Assembly: GCA_905160935.1 (NCBI GenBank) | Contig: CAJHZI010000432.1 | Coordinates: 333,526 to 397,525, forward strand | Origin: Enchytraeus crypticus | Lineage: Eukaryota > Annelida > Clitellata > Enchytraeida > Enchytraeidae | Length of the DNA: 64,000 nucleotides | Direction of reading: 5' to 3' | In this document: positions 23,371-35,604 of the stretch, piece by piece | Layout of the letters: each line of letters begins with the position of its first letter | Numbering within the stretch: the stretch's first letter is position 1 | Made by a program: the position numbers and the translations under genes | The notes under the pieces: generated by a model | Told to the model about the DNA's origin: nothing | Databases searched by the model: none | Seen by the model: the letters and a program-made list of their open reading frames with translations, nothing else

Positions 23371-23955
23371 TCCTGATGCCTTCCTTACTTATTTTCTAGG
23401 TTTCATACACACACATATAATAGCGTGGTCTATACCTAGCTACTAATATTAGGTAACACATTTTTCATCAGCTGTTACAGTATGACCTAGCCTAAAAATT
23501 TAAAAATACCTGTTCCAATCTAGTACCATTTACGGTGATATTGACGCAATCTCTTTCCTAGAATACTCTCGTCAACTCGATTAACGATTTGAAATAATAA
23601 AACTTACTCAAAATCTAATATCGCCTCTAACTTTGGAGAAATGCAGTTTGTGATATGGTTTTCCATTTACCTCGTCAGTTGATGCTTAGTCGCCTTCAAC
23701 GAGACGTGCAGTCGACGTTTAGTCTTCGATGCAGCTGTTAAGACATGGCACAAGACACTGCATAACTTTCAAAGAGTAAAATATTGTGCGCCACACAGTA
23801 GTTGAACTGAACGGTTGACTTAAAATTCACTCGGATAGATGATTTCTCTAAATCATGTGCAATGCGCAGGACTATCCATCAAGTGTTAATGGATTCCCTC
23901 CATAACTTTTCACATAAGGTTGGTAGTACCAAGCATGCCATCATCTTCCAGTTGT
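23371..23955. other. no gene seen
   Basis: Unassigned non-coding DNA. Confidence 0.4.
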
Positions 23956-23959
<4 letters not shown>

Positions 23960-24012
<53 letters not shown>

Positions 24013-24052
24013 CTATCTCTCTAGCTTTCTTCCCCCCCCCCTCTCTCTCTAG

Positions 24053-24092
<40 letters not shown>
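23960..24092. repeat. (CT)n / (CTAT)n tract
   Basis: CTCTCT, then CTATCTAT, a C9 run and CTCTCT again. Confidence 0.92.
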
Positions 24093-24093
<1 letters not shown>

Positions 24094-24119
24094 TATCTCT
24101 TGAACACGCATATCTCTTT

Positions 24120-24360
24120 CTCTTACTCAATCCATCCATTATCCATCCATCATCCATCCATCCATCCGTCCATCCATCCATCCATCCATCCATCCATCCA
24201 TCCATCCATCTATCCATCCGTCCATCCATCCATCTATCCATCCGTCCATCCATCCATCCATCCATCCATCCATCTATCCATCCGTGCATCCATCCATTAA
24301 GCATCCATCCAACCTTCCATCCATCCATCCATACATCCATACATCATCCATCCATCGATC
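24120..24360. repeat. (CCAT)n microsatellite
   Basis: About 240 bp of CCATCCAT with GTCC and TATC variants. Open in several frames (HPSIHPSI on plus, WMDGWMDG on minus), not a gene. Confidence 0.95.
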
Positions 24361-24862
24361 AAGCAAGATAGAGCATTACGTTCCAATATTTTCCACTTCA
24401 TTTGAAGCAAGAAAACTCATGTAAATTATAATCTTCTAATACTTAACACAAACACCTATGTTAGTAAGAGTCAATGACACAACTAAAGTGCGCCCGTGTA
24501 GAGCCCGTGTTTACAGGAATTAGCCGATGAGAATATCTAAACGAGCGAAGGGAAAGAGATGAACGAGAAAATCCTTCCTGTGAAAGGAGTAAAACTTCGC
24601 TGTTGAACAGCAAATTGTGGATCATACGGGAAAAACTCCTTTAAATGTACCGTGTTTGAAATCTTCAAGCTGTCGAATCCGACCATCGGCGTGGATGACT
24701 AACTGACCAACCAACCAAGCGGTAGACTAGACTGAGTGATGATCCAGTTCTCTATGAGAAATATATGCTCAACTTATTCAAATACATGTAAGCAAGACAC
24801 TATTGAGAATACAGCATGCAGCTAATTGCATTGCTTTTACAGAATTTGAAATTCTATGTAGG

Positions 24863-24955
24863 TTGTAGTGTGTTTAACGTCAAGGTTCAGAAACACAAGG
24901 CTTCTCTTCAAGACGACTCGACACACTCGAGCTACCGTCACAAAGATTACTGTAA
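24863..24955 (-). repeat. repeat family H, copy 1
   Basis: Reverse complement of 42121-42205: GACGGTAGCTCGAGTGTGTC then GAG, CGTCTTGAAGAGAAGCC and TTCTGAACCTTGACGTTAAA. About 90 percent identical by eye over 80 bp. Class unknown; the TGACGTTAAA end recalls LINE-B/SINE-B tails. Confidence 0.7.
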
Positions 24956-25129
24956 CAGTAAGTAGCTACTGAGTACAGAGATTTTAATGATTAATTAAAA
25001 TCTCTGTAAAATGTAAATTGAATTAAGTAAAATGAAATTCTATGTAAATTGTACTTGAAGTTTAAATTAATTAGAGTAAAGCATTAATGATGGTGTTTTT
25101 AAATTAAGAGAATATAAAATGTATCATGT

Positions 25130-25150
25130 ACCTGCGATTAGGCAGTGCAC

Positions 25151-25195
<45 letters not shown>

Positions 25196-25208
25196 AAGAG
25201 AGAGAGAT
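25130..25208 (+). mobile_element. LINE-C terminus with (GA)n tail
   Basis: ACCTGCGATTAGGCAGTGCA then CTAAGAG followed by about 55 bp of GA. Only the last 25 bases of the element remain. Confidence 0.7.
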
Positions 25209-25539
25209 GTAACGTAATACATAACTCGTTAAAATCTTAAACAGAGTTTACAAATGATTACATTATTCCATAGTCGCAATACAATTTTAAATTCATCCGT
25301 TAAAAAATGATAAGCTGCATGCTCCACGTAAACTCTGACAATATTAAAATGATTTTTACAATTTCTCCTCCCTTTCGTTTATTTTTTCACAGCGCCACCT
25401 GTGATGCGTTACCACACCTGTGCTATGGTGTCAAGGTTAGGTGGACTAATTATTATAGTCTCGCGAGATTGATAGCGGCTTCGATGGGTTGTTTCAACGG
25501 TTACGTTGGAAAAGGTGAGCAATTCCGTATTGCAAACTC
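25209..25539. other. no gene confirmed; an open patch at 25390-25552
   Basis: A GC-richer open patch on plus (reading SATCDALPHLCYGVKVRW) follows a TTTTTTCACAG acceptor-like site, but has no recognisable family. Confidence 0.3.
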
Positions 25540-25740
25540 TTCGGCTTTGTAAACTAGTAAATATTGCAGACTAGTAGATATTGTAAAGTAGTAGATACTG
25601 TAGATTGGTAGATATTGTAAACTAGTAGATATTGCAGAAGCAGCAAATAAAACCTTGTATACATTGCAGACTCTCCGACATTGTAAACTAATAGATATAG
25701 CACACTAGAAGTAAATGTAAACTGGGTAATATGTTTAAAG
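25540..25740. repeat. about 20-bp minisatellite, AAACTAGTAGATATTGCAGA type
   Basis: Degenerate units of (G/A)ACTAGTAGATATTG with T(G/A)CAGA and TGTAAA joints. Confidence 0.8.
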
Positions 25741-26465
25741 CTAGCCGATATAGTTAATATTATGAAGTGTCAGTTGTTCTTCAATAGATTAATTCCACCG
25801 TCAAAATGTCTTAATATTTATATAGGCCATTGGCGGCAAAAGTAGGTCTTTTAAGTTTACATTTTTAAATTAAATACCTAAAATCCAAAATAGTAGGTTT
25901 TTTTGATTTTTAAGAAAACCCAAAAAATAATATTTGGAAATTTGACAAATTTAAATCAGACAATTAGACATTAATATTTCAGAAATACTTAATATTTCTC
26001 GTTTCTCGTTATTATTCAGAGATTTCTAGCTTTCAAAGTAACTGTAGAAAAACTCAGAAAAACCCTTAGAAAACCTTAAAGCATACTTTTGTTGTGGAAA
26101 AAGTAGGTTTTTACAACTCCAAACCTTGTTTGATAGTCTCAAGTATGACAGCAGTTGTCGATAAGTAAAATTCTTAATTATATCTAAATCTCTATAGTGT
26201 TAACGTTGAAGTTTAGAAACATTCAAGCGCCATTCTAAAAAGAGTAAAATTACTTTTTATCACAGCAGAGCAACGCCTTGTTGTTAACATACCGGATATC
26301 TGGAACCTGACAGTTGCTGGAATATTTATCTGAGTCAAGATTTCCATTAATCCAACAGATTGGAATTGATGGCAAAACTGTCATCCTTCGTAAACGAAGC
26401 TAAATTCCTAAATCACCAGCATTTACGAGATTCCAAGAGTTGACGTAAACATAGCTTTACTTATA
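25741..26465. other. no gene seen
   Basis: AT-rich non-coding. 25840-26120 carries repeated GTAGGTTTTT motifs. Confidence 0.45.
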
Positions 26466-26469
26466 ACAG

Positions 26470-26655
26470 ATTGACAGATTAAGTTGATAGAACAGATTGA
26501 TTGATTAACTTGATTGAACAGATTGATTGATTAACTTGATTGAACAGATTGATTGATTAACTTGATTGAACAGATTGATTGATTAACTTGATTGAACAGA
26601 TTGAATGATTAACTTAATAGAACAGATTAATTGATTAACTTAATAGAATAAATTG
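26470..26655. repeat. 26-bp tandem repeat GATTGATTAACTTGATTGAA type
   Basis: About six and a half units of CAGATTGATTGATTAACTTG then ATTGAA, drifting to TTAATAGAA on the right. Confidence 0.9.
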
Positions 26656-27241
26656 ATTGACTTACTTGCAATTGATCCTTAGTGAAAGCTAAACGATATT
26701 AACTAGCATTATCGAAGGAGGTTACTGTTGGTTATTAACAAAATAAATTGAGGAATAATTATATTTAAATATAATAATAATTTTATATATTATATCAATA
26801 CCTAATTCTCTACTGTCAATAAATTTCATATTAAACGAAAAATAGTATTTTATAATATAAATACAAAGCTAATCTATATTCAGTAGGTTTTTGTACAATG
26901 TCATATGTTATTAACACGTTTGTAATGTCATATTTTATATCTTTCTATTTTAACTATCTATTATCTATCTTATCTTACTCTATCTTATCTATTTTTCTGA
27001 TTGACAGTCAAATGCTTGACGATCGTGATCATTCTCTAGAAATATTTTATTTTTATTTCGCTCAATAATGAGAGCAAAACCTAGATCAATTCAAAAGTTG
27101 CGTTCATTTAACACCCACGTACACTAGGCACGGGACTAGGGGGATTAAATCACTTTATTAACCCCCTCTATTTAAAAACTCTCGTCGCGTTCCTGACGTA
27201 CACGATATATGGTATATATATATATATACAGTATTTATACA

Positions 27242-27278
<37 letters not shown>

Positions 27279-28164
27279 ATTTACTTTAATTTAATTTTTT
27301 TTTTAATGTTTAATAATTTTAATTTTAATTTTTTAAATTTTAATTTTTAAATTTAGTATATTAGATTTACTATTTTACACAGTTCTGCTACAACAAGTAT
27401 GATCGGACTATGTACATGTATGTACATGTAGGCCTATGCGTGTGGAGGCATGCCGCATAAATAATCCACATACCTGACAATCAGTGCAGTGCACATGTGG
27501 TTGTGTTGTGTGTGTGTAAGACGATTCTTTATATGCTATTGTATTACAATAAACCTTACACAACGCCTTGTTTTAGTCGTCTGAAGCTTTCTTATCCTAC
27601 AATGGATGTCTGCAAACTGTAGAAAGATATAGTATGATATTGAAATACATTTTTCTTATAGAAAGATAGTTTCAAATCGATGAGTTTTTGAAAGCGATGA
27701 GTTGTTAGCCTGCCCAAAAAGTATTAATACAATTAAAAGATTTATATCCAATTGGACCTATACGCTAAACTTCCTACAGCACATTTACAGTGCATGTAAC
27801 GACTCCGTCGAATATAAAAATCTATCAGAATGAGTTACTTCCAAGTTTCAAAGAGCTTACAAATTTACCTAATACGAAGTTAATTATCAGATATACGCAA
27901 TCATTTGAAAGTCATCAAGCAAGTATAAGAAAAATCTTGCCTGAATTCAAAACATCGTGTGCCTACACACGCATGTTTACATACAAAGAATGCGCAAGTG
28001 TTAAAGTCAGGATCAGCGCTATGGTATAGTTACAGCAGGGCTGGTGTAGATTTGATGACCTGTCTGTTTGGCGTATGATGATGATTAATGAGCTGTTTGA
28101 GATCTGACTCTCTGTCAGCCGTCTATGAACACAATTGTCCTACCACATCAGTACAAGAGTCCAT
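26656..28164. other. no gene confirmed; AT tracts
   Basis: AT-rich. (TA)n lies at 27212-27275, followed by TTTTAATTTTAATTTT to 27365. A 79-codon plus-strand frame at 27790-28029 (MHVTTPSNIKIYQNELLPSF...) has ordinary composition and no recognised domain. I do not call it a gene. Confidence 0.45.
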
Positions 28165-28462
28165 TGAGAGCAACAGGGAGATTCGGTGGTTTAGTGGTTT
28201 ACATCACGGCAATGAAAACTACAGGTTGCTAGTTCAATACCCCGTAACGCGAAATTTGCGTTCCAGCCTTTAGCAGGCTGATTTTTACTTCATCGCTATG
28301 AGCAAAACGTATATTAAGAAATACTCTCAAACGATTGAGTCTATTAGCCAAATTCAGTGATGCCAATCTGCATGTCTTTATCCAATACTCCTGGACTCGT
28401 CCGTCACTGACATCGCTTTCGAGTGAGAAAACTGACGTTAACCTTAGCTTTACCAGCTTTTC
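28165..28462 (+). mobile_element. full-length SINE-B with tRNA-like head
   Basis: The head carries an A box (TGGTTTAGTGG at 28178) and a B box (TAGTTCAATACC at about 28230) at tRNA-like spacing. The body ends in CCGTCACTGACATCGCTTTC then GAGTGAGAAAACTGACGTTA. The acceptor-stem ends do not pair as in a tRNA, and the RNA-like part runs on into a body, so this is a SINE and not a tRNA gene. The longest copy here (about 295 bp). Confidence 0.8.
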
Positions 28463-29769
28463 CACTGAGAAATTCTGGATGTGCTAAATAGGTAAGTAAA
28501 CTCCAGGTCAACTCCAAATAAAGAAGAAAAAACAACTCTAGATATCATGAGATATATCAACCCCTTCATAATAAAAAAACTTTCTGTGATTATTCTAAAT
28601 TATAACCACAAACCTTAGTTTTACGTCAGTTGCCTGTCTGGAATCACGTCAGATAAACAGCGAATAATCTCTAAAGAAGAATCGTCCACCACTGATCATC
28701 TGTCAAACATCCTACCAATATGCTACCGATTTAACCTATTGACCCTTGCATACTTTGGTTTCCTTCTAGTTAGAGTTATCTACATTTTAATACAAGTAGC
28801 TTAAACCAATATTTCGCACAAATGCAATGGGTGAAATTTGAGTGCTTCCCTTCAATATCGAAGAGTACGCTCAGTGAATTAAGGGAAGCCTTAATTAATC
28901 GTTTTAATAATTTAAATTAATAATTTTTACTTGATTCATGATCGATGCAGTCACTGAGAAGTGAATTAAACTGCAAAATTTAACCTCAGCTGATCTTCGT
29001 GCTTAATTAATATTTGAAATCCGATGATGAACATATATTCTTAACTTCATTTTAAGTAAATAATACTAAAACCAGAGCCGTAGTTGAATCTCCAAGATCA
29101 CTTAAGAATAATGCGTGAAAAAGGATACAGAAATTAAAATATTAAAATAACTTAATGAGTTAAACTAAATATAAATTATTAAAATAAGTTTCTAAATTAG
29201 TAGTCATTTCAAATCTAAATTTCTTCTGTAAAGTTCTGTTTAATTTCACGAGAAAAGATTTTCTTGACTGAGTAATATTAGCTAATAACTATGAGAGAAA
29301 TCCTATTTCATCTTCTTGCTGGTGTTATTTGAAACAACAAATCTACCCTGAAGAAACCGTTTTACAGCAATCGCCCTAGGCAGCTGGCAATTGATACCAT
29401 TAAAGGTATGGATTCCGCATTGGCGAAAAATGATCATTACAACCTTGTTCTCACAATAATTCCATAATAATGTCTTCATAAAATTTCAAAAAAGCATACA
29501 GATTAATTTGTTATAAGTGTGCATGTATAACCAACTGAGATATAGCCTACTCAATTAAGATCTATACATTAGCTTTAGCTTTTTGCTTTAATCAATTATC
29601 GGTCAATCATTAAAACAATTTTCAATCAATCATTCAATCACTTATCAATCATTCAATCAATTATCATTTCTCAATCAATTATTGCTTCAAGTCTAAATTC
29701 TCTTTGAAACTATGCATTGTATAAAATGCAACAATAGTGCAAACTCGGGCTAGAATAGCTGTCAATGTC
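28463..29769. other. no gene seen; short (TCAA)n tract
   Basis: AT-rich non-coding DNA. CAATCATTCAATCA units lie at about 29590-29685. Confidence 0.5.
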
Positions 29770-29908
29770 TGGTCAAAAAAAGCTAATGCTAACGTCATTT
29801 TCCTCACTCGAAAGCGATGTCAATGACGGGCGAGCCAGGATTTGAATCCTGCACCTACTGATCCGCCGTCGAATACTTAAAAACATCGCCACTGACTCCA
29901 ACCAGTCT
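29770..29908 (-). mobile_element. SINE-B copy
   Basis: TTTCCTCACTCGAAAGCGAT, GTCAATGACGGGCGAGCC, AGGATTTGAATCCTGCACC (B box), CTGATCCGCCGTCGA: reverse complement of the copies at 33955 and 42985. Confidence 0.85.
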
Positions 29909-29990
29909 AATATCTGAACCTCTAGTATGATACAGTGTAGAGCATACAATATGAAATAGATGGGCCAGGCCGTACGACTATAAAATACTT

Positions 29991-30119
29991 TATTACTTCT
30001 GGTTACAAATGGAAATTGGTTAGAAGTCTACTGTACAACAAATAGAAATCTTAAATTTCTCATATACTTTCAGGATTCGAACACGCGACTTCATACTTCT
30101 CGTAATTACGCCAAGAAAT
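29991..30119 (-). mobile_element. SINE-F copy 1 (129 bp)
   Basis: Exactly the reverse complement of 32457-32585 over all 129 bases. It contains a Pol III B-box-like GTGTTCGAATCC and, 30-odd bases earlier in sense, an A-box-like TTGGCGTAATTACG. A tRNA-derived SINE is the simplest reading. Flanks are unrelated on both sides. Confidence 0.65.
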
Positions 30120-30435
30120 CCGCGGGACTCCATAAACCATATCCCTCATACCACGGACACATGTATCCGGTGCTATGACTGGCACTAAGCGATCCGGAGC
30201 GTGAGTCCACACTCCACGGATCAGCGAGTATATGTCGGTACCAGGATTAGACTTCCCGAGAGGCGCGCCTGCACAAATCACTCTAAATAGAGTCCATTGT
30301 GCTCCAGAGCAGCATCGTACATAAAGTGCTGGCATCGACTCGGAGGTTTTAAAGTAAATCAGGACTGTAGGTGTACTGGAGGCAGGATACACGGACTCTA
30401 CAATCCTTGAGTAGCGGTATCCGTGAGAGAAATAC
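30120..30435 (-). other. GC-richer open block, possible exon of unknown protein
   Basis: The minus strand stays open for about 105 codons (GYRYSRIVESVYPASSTPTV, then a YVRCCSGAQWTLFRVICAG stretch) with balanced composition, unlike the surrounding AT-rich DNA. An acceptor-like AATTCAG precedes it at about 30436, and the open frame runs on into SINE-F. I recognise no domain and found no partner exon. It may be a fragment of an unrecognised transposon or gene. Confidence 0.3.
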
Positions 30436-30690
30436 GACTGAATTGGTGTAGATGGTAATGAATTGGGATGGATGGCAATGAATTTGGGTGGGTGCCACTG
30501 GATGGCAATGAATTGGAGTTGATGGTAATGAATTGGAGTGGATGGCAATGAATTGGTTGGGTGGCAATGAATTGGGGTGGATAGCATCGCATTGAGATGG
30601 ATGGTAAAATTGGGGTGGATGTAAATGAATTTGGGTGGATGGCAATGGATTGGGGTGCATGTCAATAAATTGAGGTTAATGGCAAAGGAA
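30436..30690. repeat. 20-bp minisatellite ATGGCAATGAATTGGGGTGG
   Basis: About twelve units. The minus strand reads His/Pro/Ser/Ile-rich artefact frames. Confidence 0.92.
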
Positions 30691-32290
30691 AATCAAGGAA
30701 ACCCATACTGGGTATGACAAGGATTTAGTTACTTGCTATTAATTGAAATACTCTGCTTTTATTTATTAATTCATTGATTAATAATCTATTACTATTCTTT
30801 TGTTATTACTATTCATTTATTATTATTTGATTAATCATGAATTTAACTATTTTTCGATTTTTTAGTTTCTGGTTCGATCTATTTCCGTGCTGTTTTGACA
30901 AGTGGATTGAGCAATGTGATGATATCATATCATTTAAATCAGTGAAAACTACGGACCTCACTATTTGAAATGGAGAAAATTGATTAACACTGTGGATGAA
31001 TGACAACATTTTCTATCATCTCTCTACATGACATTCAAGAGAAAAGTAAAAATAGTTCTACTGTTGTTGTAAATGATTCGTTCTGAGGGCACTGTGATAA
31101 AATCTCTGATTTAACTGAGCGACGAGTCTGAAACCTGCGATATCAACACGCAGCTTATTACACTGAGATCATTATCAAATTGTTAAACCTGAATGTTACA
31201 CAATAAAACTAACTTTTGACATTGCTAATAACTGGTTGCTTTGAAACATAACTGTCAAGATGATTTTAAAGTAGACATAAGGTATGCAGTCTCGGTTCAA
31301 GACATTTTAAAATTAGTAATTTATCTCTCGCTTTCTTTCTTTCATTCTTTCTTTCTTTCTTTCTCTCCCCCCCCCCTCTCTTTCTCTATTACTTTGCAAA
31401 ATCGCATATTCAAGGCACGTATTCTTACTTCTGCATTCATACTCCATAAATAAAACTTCGTAGATCAAAAAGTTAATCGATTCACACAAGGTTATGCCTT
31501 ATGTAACCTATTGCATGAGAAAATATGGCTTCGAGATTTATATCTCCAATTTGATGAACAATATATGGTTAAGTAGTTTCTTAGATCGTTATACGTAACG
31601 ATGCTGCGTGCATATAATGCTAGACTGGTTGAAAAGTGGCACTTTCAACATGTGAAAACAAATAAGGACAATTAAAAACAAATAAAAACAAAACACTACT
31701 AACTTCTAATAAAAACCATTCGAACTTCAATTATTTTTTACACTAACTGATGTTAACAAAATATCAAGGCTTATAGTTTTTATCTCTCTCATTCACTATC
31801 CCCCAACCCCCCTCCCCTCCTTTCACACACATACAGACAATTCCTGGTTACATATCAGTTCTATGGTATAAATATATCAAATCTTAGATAGAAATATATC
31901 CAATCCAATCTCTTAATATCGACAGGAAAGTTGAATACAATTTAATAGAAGCCTTTTTCAAATTCACATGTACATGTAGCTTATATACATGTTATTTATG
32001 TAAACAAAACTTTCAGAAAAATACTGTTGGTATATACATAAAATTACCTACAAAACCAAGCGTATGGGAATGTCTTCAAAATACATTTGAAGATATTTAA
32101 ATGGTTTTGAAGAGGGTTTCAATTTTCCTTTTCACTCAAGCTTGGTCCCTTATTTAGCAAAAACAAGTGGTTCGATTAAATCATATGAAAACGAATTTGA
32201 CAGTTCAAATATTGGCAATTTGAAAGTTCAAATTTTCCAATTTAACCATCAAATTGCTTTCATATCCATGATAAATAATATATAAATATG
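30691..32290. other. no gene seen; small CT tract
   Basis: AT-rich DNA. CTTTCTTTC...CTCTCC with a C10 run lies at 31328-31385. Confidence 0.5.
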
Positions 32291-32292
32291 GC

Positions 32293-32400
32293 CATTCTCC
32301 TATGATATCAAGGATCTCCTATGACATCAAGGGTCTACTATGATATCAAGGGTCTACTATGATATCAAGGGTCTACTATGATATCCTACCCAAAATATCC
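32293..32400. repeat. 19-bp tandem repeat, TATGATATCAAGGGTCTAC
   Basis: Five units with minor variation. Confidence 0.9.
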
Positions 32401-32456
32401 TATTCAACATTTTCTCACAAGTAGGATGTAACGGATAAAGTAATATGAAATTAGAA

Positions 32457-32585
32457 ATTTCTTGGCGTAATTACGAGAAGTATGAAGTCGCGTGTTCGAA
32501 TCCTGAAAGTATATGAGAAATTTAAGATTTCTATTTGTTGTACAGTAGACTTCTAACCAATTTCCATTTGTAACCAGAAGTAATA
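32457..32585 (+). mobile_element. SINE-F copy 2 (129 bp)
   Basis: Sense-oriented copy of the element at 29991-30119, identical base for base. A box (TTGGCGTAATTACG) then B box (GTGTTCGAATCC). Confidence 0.65.
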
Positions 32586-33194
32586 CGAACCAAAATTAAG
32601 CTTTACTGCATCAAATATAAATTATATAGTTCACTAATCTAGTTCATGACGTAGTTGAATTTGATTTTCTGTTTTTGTTAGTTCCTCAATACTTGCGTTA
32701 GTCCAAGTCATTAACAAGCCTGATAATTATTATGTATCAATTATAATACTAATAATTATTATGGTACATAATAATTAAACTAATTATCATGTATCTAGCT
32801 AAAATCCCCAAAGTTCTGAAGCCTAATGCTTTACCTCAAATCACAGTTAACTGAAATGTCATAAATAGCGTGTATAAAGTTAAAAGTTTGATTCTAGAGG
32901 TTAAATAGAGGCAGCCTATCAATGTTCTTATATAAATGTATGTAAAATTAATTACTTATATTTGTAGTATAATGTTATCAGATCAGAACTATGAGTACTT
33001 AATAATAATGGTACGTAAGACCCTATGTACCTACAGAACGCAGACGTCTAGCTTCTGTACCTTCTAAAAGGTTAATAAATATACTTGCAGCAATAGACAT
33101 CACAATGACTCCACACTATATATTACATCAAAAACTTTGCAACTTACGATTTCTCGAAGAGCGTATAATTTATTTATTAGCTTTTACAATGAGA
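32586..33194. other. no gene seen
   Basis: AT-rich non-coding. Confidence 0.5.
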
Positions 33195-33332
33195 GATAGC
33201 GAGTGAAAGAGAGAGAGAGAGAGAGAGAGAGTGAGTGAGTGAATGAGTGAGTGAGGAGAGGGTGAATGCGTGAGAGGTGAGAGGGTGATTGATTGAGTGA
33301 GTTGGTACGTGATTGAGTGCGTGATTATTTAC

Positions 33333-33386
<54 letters not shown>

Positions 33387-33431
33387 TTATAAAATCAACG
33401 AAAAATCGGCGACAGTAGTAAAGTTTTACTA

Positions 33432-33491
<60 letters not shown>

Positions 33492-33503
33492 AGGAGAGAG
33501 AGG

Positions 33504-33535
<32 letters not shown>

Positions 33536-33545
33536 AAGAGAGAGA
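33195..33545. repeat. GA / GTGA / TA microsatellite complex
   Basis: (GA)n and (GTGA)n at 33205-33330, (TA)n at 33335-33390, a 50-bp unique spacer, (TA)n at 33435-33490, then (GA)n to 33545. The spacer phrase AAAATCAACGAAAAATCGGC, with GACA/AGTAGTAAAG, recurs at 33779-33815 in unique sequence, so a small duplication is embedded. Confidence 0.9.
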
Positions 33546-33954
33546 AGATACGAGAATGAGCAACCTTTAGAAAGTAAATATAATTAGTTATGTGGCGCCA
33601 GCTAGTAACAGCAAAAGGCGTCACCAATTTATCATATATCGCCTGGGTACATCGTTTTGAACGTCTGTCCGTGATTTACTTTAGACGTTGCTATAGGGTT
33701 ACACTTTATCTTAAATGCTGAGCTAATTTCCTCGACAAAAGAAAACGTTCTAATACACTCAGATATCCGTGTTAGTTAAAATCAACGAAAAATCTGCGAC
33801 ACTAGTAAAGTTTTACTAAAATGACTAGAATTAATGATTATTTAAATTCATTACTGAATTGATTAATTTCTAATATCTCTGAATAAGTAACCAAGAAAAC
33901 AACGGGCAGTGAAAAGTGCTTTAGTCTCTATTCTATTCTCTCCTAGCCACTGGC

Positions 33955-34090
33955 TGGAGACAGTGGCGTGGTCGGTATGATACTCGACCACGGATAAGTT
34001 TGTGCGGGGTTCAAATCCTGGGCTTGCCCGTGACTGACATCGCTTTCGAGTGAGGAAACTGACGCTAACCTTAGCTTTTAGCTTTATTCT
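33955..34090 (+). mobile_element. SINE-B copy
   Basis: AGTGGCGTGGTCGGTATGAT (A-box region), GGGGTTCAAATCCTGGGC (B box), GACATCGCTTTCGAGTGAGG and AAACTGACGCTAACCTTAGC (tail). Confidence 0.88.
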
Positions 34091-34274
34091 CTCTTCCGAG
34101 ATTTTAAATGCTGAGTTAAGATTACCTAATCAGCGAACATCTCTTGTTATTAGTTGAACGAATTTGGCGCAGAAATTTAACTTTAATAAAAATATCACTA
34201 TGATATTCCTATAGGCCTATTTTATTTTTATACATCAATACTTAAATTTTAATTTTTGAAATTTTAATTTTAAT

Positions 34275-34560
34275 TTTTCCCGTGTTGTGCCCGGGTTGTT
34301 TGAAGAATTGACCAACCGGTGACTGCACGTGTCGTAGAAGGCGACTAAAGCACTAAGATCCACACCAACGTAGAGAGGGCATTCGATTGGTGAGCGCCTA
34401 GGCTCCAGATATTGCTACAAAAATTTAAACGAATGGAAAAGTCTCCAATAGGGAATTGACTGATTGATGATATGATGTATGACAGAGATGATTTGAGACA
34501 GTCTATTCGTATCGCGGCCACAGTTAAACTGGGATTCAAGGGAAGACGATGATGACTTAA
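34275..34560 (+). mobile_element. repeat family D, full copy
   Basis: Starts near GTTGTTTGAAGAATTGACCA. Contains GTGTCGTAGAAGGCGACTAA and ATTGGTGAGCGCCTAGGCTC, and ends GGGATTCAAGGGAAGACGAT then GATGAC. The same order of blocks occurs at 63065-63265. No protein similarity seen; probably a SINE with a GATGAC-type tail. Confidence 0.65.
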
Positions 34561-35215
34561 TTTTTAATTTATCTCAATTATTTTTAACTATTAAGGATTG
34601 TATTTCGCAATTTGATTTCAACGCGTCCAGGCTGATTCGACACAATATTCATCGTGGTTAATATATTTATTTATTCGTTAAGACTTTTTGGGTAGGTATA
34701 AAGTTTCCTTATTTTTCAATTTGATCATCAATCCGCACGAAGACATAATTTAATAGTTCTAGTTTAGCTAAAGCGGCTTACTATGCTTGGCTTAAGCAGT
34801 CATAATAAATTTTTGGAGCCTAGCTACAATTAATTCCGCCGAAAATTTCAAACAGAACAAAAAAGCAATAATAACAAGAATCATAGTCTTATTCTTACTT
34901 CGTATTTGCAGTACTCGCAAGTCGCAGCAGAATTTTTATCCAATTCAAAATCTTAACTATAATTAGTGTAATATATTTGAAGAGTCCAATAACTTCTAAT
35001 AATTTCTAATAATAACGTTTTCAAGTTAATTTTAAAGACAAAACTCAACGTATTTAGCAAAAGAAAGTACTTCTATACAGCGCGTATTGTTTCCACAGCT
35101 GAAAGTTGACTAACTTCTTGTTCCCAGGTTTATATAAATATATACCTACATGTAGCAATCGTTCTGAGGTTAGGTATAGCAAATCCGAGCCATGTCAAGA
35201 GATTTCAATTGAACT
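34561..35215. other. no gene seen
   Basis: AT-rich non-coding. Confidence 0.5.
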
Positions 35216-35217
35216 TC

Positions 35218-35551
35218 CTCTCGTCTCTCTCTATCTCTCTCTCTCACTCTCTCTCTCTCTCTCTATCTCTCACTCTCACTCTCTCCTCCCCACTCCTCTC
35301 TTTCCCCTTTCTGTCTTTCTGTCTCTCTTTCTCTCCTCTTCTTCTAGCTCTCTCCTCTCCTCTCCTCTGCTCTCTCTCTCTCTCTGTCTCTCTTTCTCTC
35401 TCTCCTCCTCTCCTATCTCTCTCCTCTGTCACTCTCTCTTTTTCCACTCTCTCTCTCTCTGTCTGTCTTTCTGTCTCCCTTTCTCTTTCTCCTCTCTCTC
35501 TCTTTCTCTGTCTGTCTCTCTTTCTCTTCTCTCTCTATCCCCCCTCTCCTC

Positions 35552-35585
<34 letters not shown>

Positions 35586-35604
35586 GCTCTCTCTTTCTCT
35601 GATC
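35218..35604. repeat. 385-bp polypyrimidine (CT-rich) tract
   Basis: Almost purely C and T on plus, with rare G or A (CTGTCTGTC, CTAGCT). All open frames here (Leu/Ser/Pro on plus, Arg/Glu on minus) are artefacts. Confidence 0.95.

Noticed and set aside
27790..28029. 79-codon plus-strand frame
   Set aside because: Ordinary composition but no recognised domain, no splice or promoter support, and length within chance expectation.
28165..28250. Possible tRNA gene (A and B boxes at tRNA spacing)
   Set aside because: The acceptor ends do not pair and the sequence continues into the SINE-B body and tail, so it is a SINE head.
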